Of a DNA stretch of 64,000 nt, positions 63,918 through 64,000 are shown piece after piece. Position numbers and translations under genes: made by a program. The stretch comes from an uncultured Eubacteriales bacterium (GTDB lineage: Bacteria > Bacillota > Clostridia > Oscillospirales > Acutalibacteraceae), in the NCBI GenBank assembly GCA_900315605.1, contig OMZU01000024.1:18849-82848 (forward strand), written 5' to 3'. Below the pieces are notes generated by a model. That model did not search any database. It saw only the letters and a list, made by a program, of their open reading frames with translations, and was not told the DNA's origin. How positions within the stretch are numbered: position 1 is the first letter of the stretch; every line of letters begins with the position of its first letter.

Positions 63918-63949
63918 AAATTCCACAGTGGAATTTGACAGTGGAATTT
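63918..63949. promoter_or_regulatory. Palindrome and third half-site, possible operator of the next gene
   Basis: AAATTCCAC-A-GTGGAATTT is a 19-bp perfect palindrome (63,918-63,936). A third GTGGAATTT follows at 63,941. A GGAGGT ribosome-binding site appears at the extreme right edge, so a rightward gene probably starts just outside the window. Confidence 0.5.
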
Positions 63950-64000
63950 AATATGGGAAGAAAATACTGTAGAATTTAGTCTGGGAAAAGGAGGTCCCGG

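Overview
The window looks like a low-to-medium GC Gram-positive chromosome of the class Clostridia, most like the Ruminococcaceae/Oscillospiraceae. The pointers are a dockerin-bearing BspA-type leucine-rich-repeat protein, a CpXC protein, DUF6465- and DUF6472-like small proteins, a Nif11-like peptide, split transketolase subunits, and many near-consensus sigma-A promoters (TTGACA-N17-TATAAT type). Gene order identifies the replication-origin region. Reading leftwards on the minus strand are rpmH, rnpA, yidD, yidC, khpB(jag), mnmE, mnmG, rsmG, noc-like, parA, parB and serS. Reading rightwards on the plus strand are dnaA, dnaN, an S4-domain gene, recF, remB, a zinc-ribbon gene, gyrB and gyrA. 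The divergence at about 22.5-22.9 kb is the likely oriC. Two perfect parS sites lie at 13,922 and 16,543.

Layout. 0-5.5 kb: the end of cinA, a sirtuin, a large AT-rich gene with a DUF2971-like C-terminus, rplM-rpsI behind a consensus promoter, and a small UspA-like gene. 5.8-9.3 kb: a complete dTDP-L-rhamnose operon (rfbA-rfbB-rfbD-rfbC). 9.3-15.3 kb: lgt, a small membrane protein, serS, parB-parA, a repeat-rich 590-bp gap with parS, and a second ParB/Noc-type gene. 15.4-33.6 kb: the origin core. 33.6-37.2 kb: a lipoprotein, mgtE behind a long leader, two tRNA-Ser genes and a small membrane protein. 37.4-42.3 kb: a GyrI-like gene followed by a cofactor neighbourhood (birA, coaBC, an ECF S component probably for pantothenate, coaX). 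42.4-47.6 kb: split transketolase, a thioredoxin-reductase-like gene, an EamA permease, a GNAT protein and a HAD phosphatase. 47.6-53.7 kb: an AgcS symporter with a large insertion, lexA, a LOG-family protein, small DUF proteins, a Bax-inhibitor-like protein and an AEC permease. 53.8-64 kb: WYL and AraC regulators, a helical Ala/Glu/Lys protein, CpXC, an operon of GT39-like membrane protein, FliB-like protein and cysteine-peptidase-like protein, a secreted LRR-dockerin protein, a Nif11-like peptide, a tiny membrane protein and rpsT.

The most unusual feature is a set of short non-coding inverted-repeat elements resembling MITEs. At least two related subfamilies are bounded by TTAA and share an internal CATACTGACGTAT-like core. 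Copies abut or overlap the stop codons of gyrB, birA and other genes, bracket the GyrI-like gene, and supply the last codons of two unrelated proteins. Other points of interest are an Arg-Gly-Gly tail on KhpB, an unusual leader before mgtE, a 77-bp repeat array beside parS, an orphan Nif11-like precursor, and FliB away from any flagellar gene. I saw no prophage, CRISPR array, rRNA or intact insertion sequence. No clear undescribed multi-gene system stands out; the TTAA repeat family is the strongest candidate for novelty.
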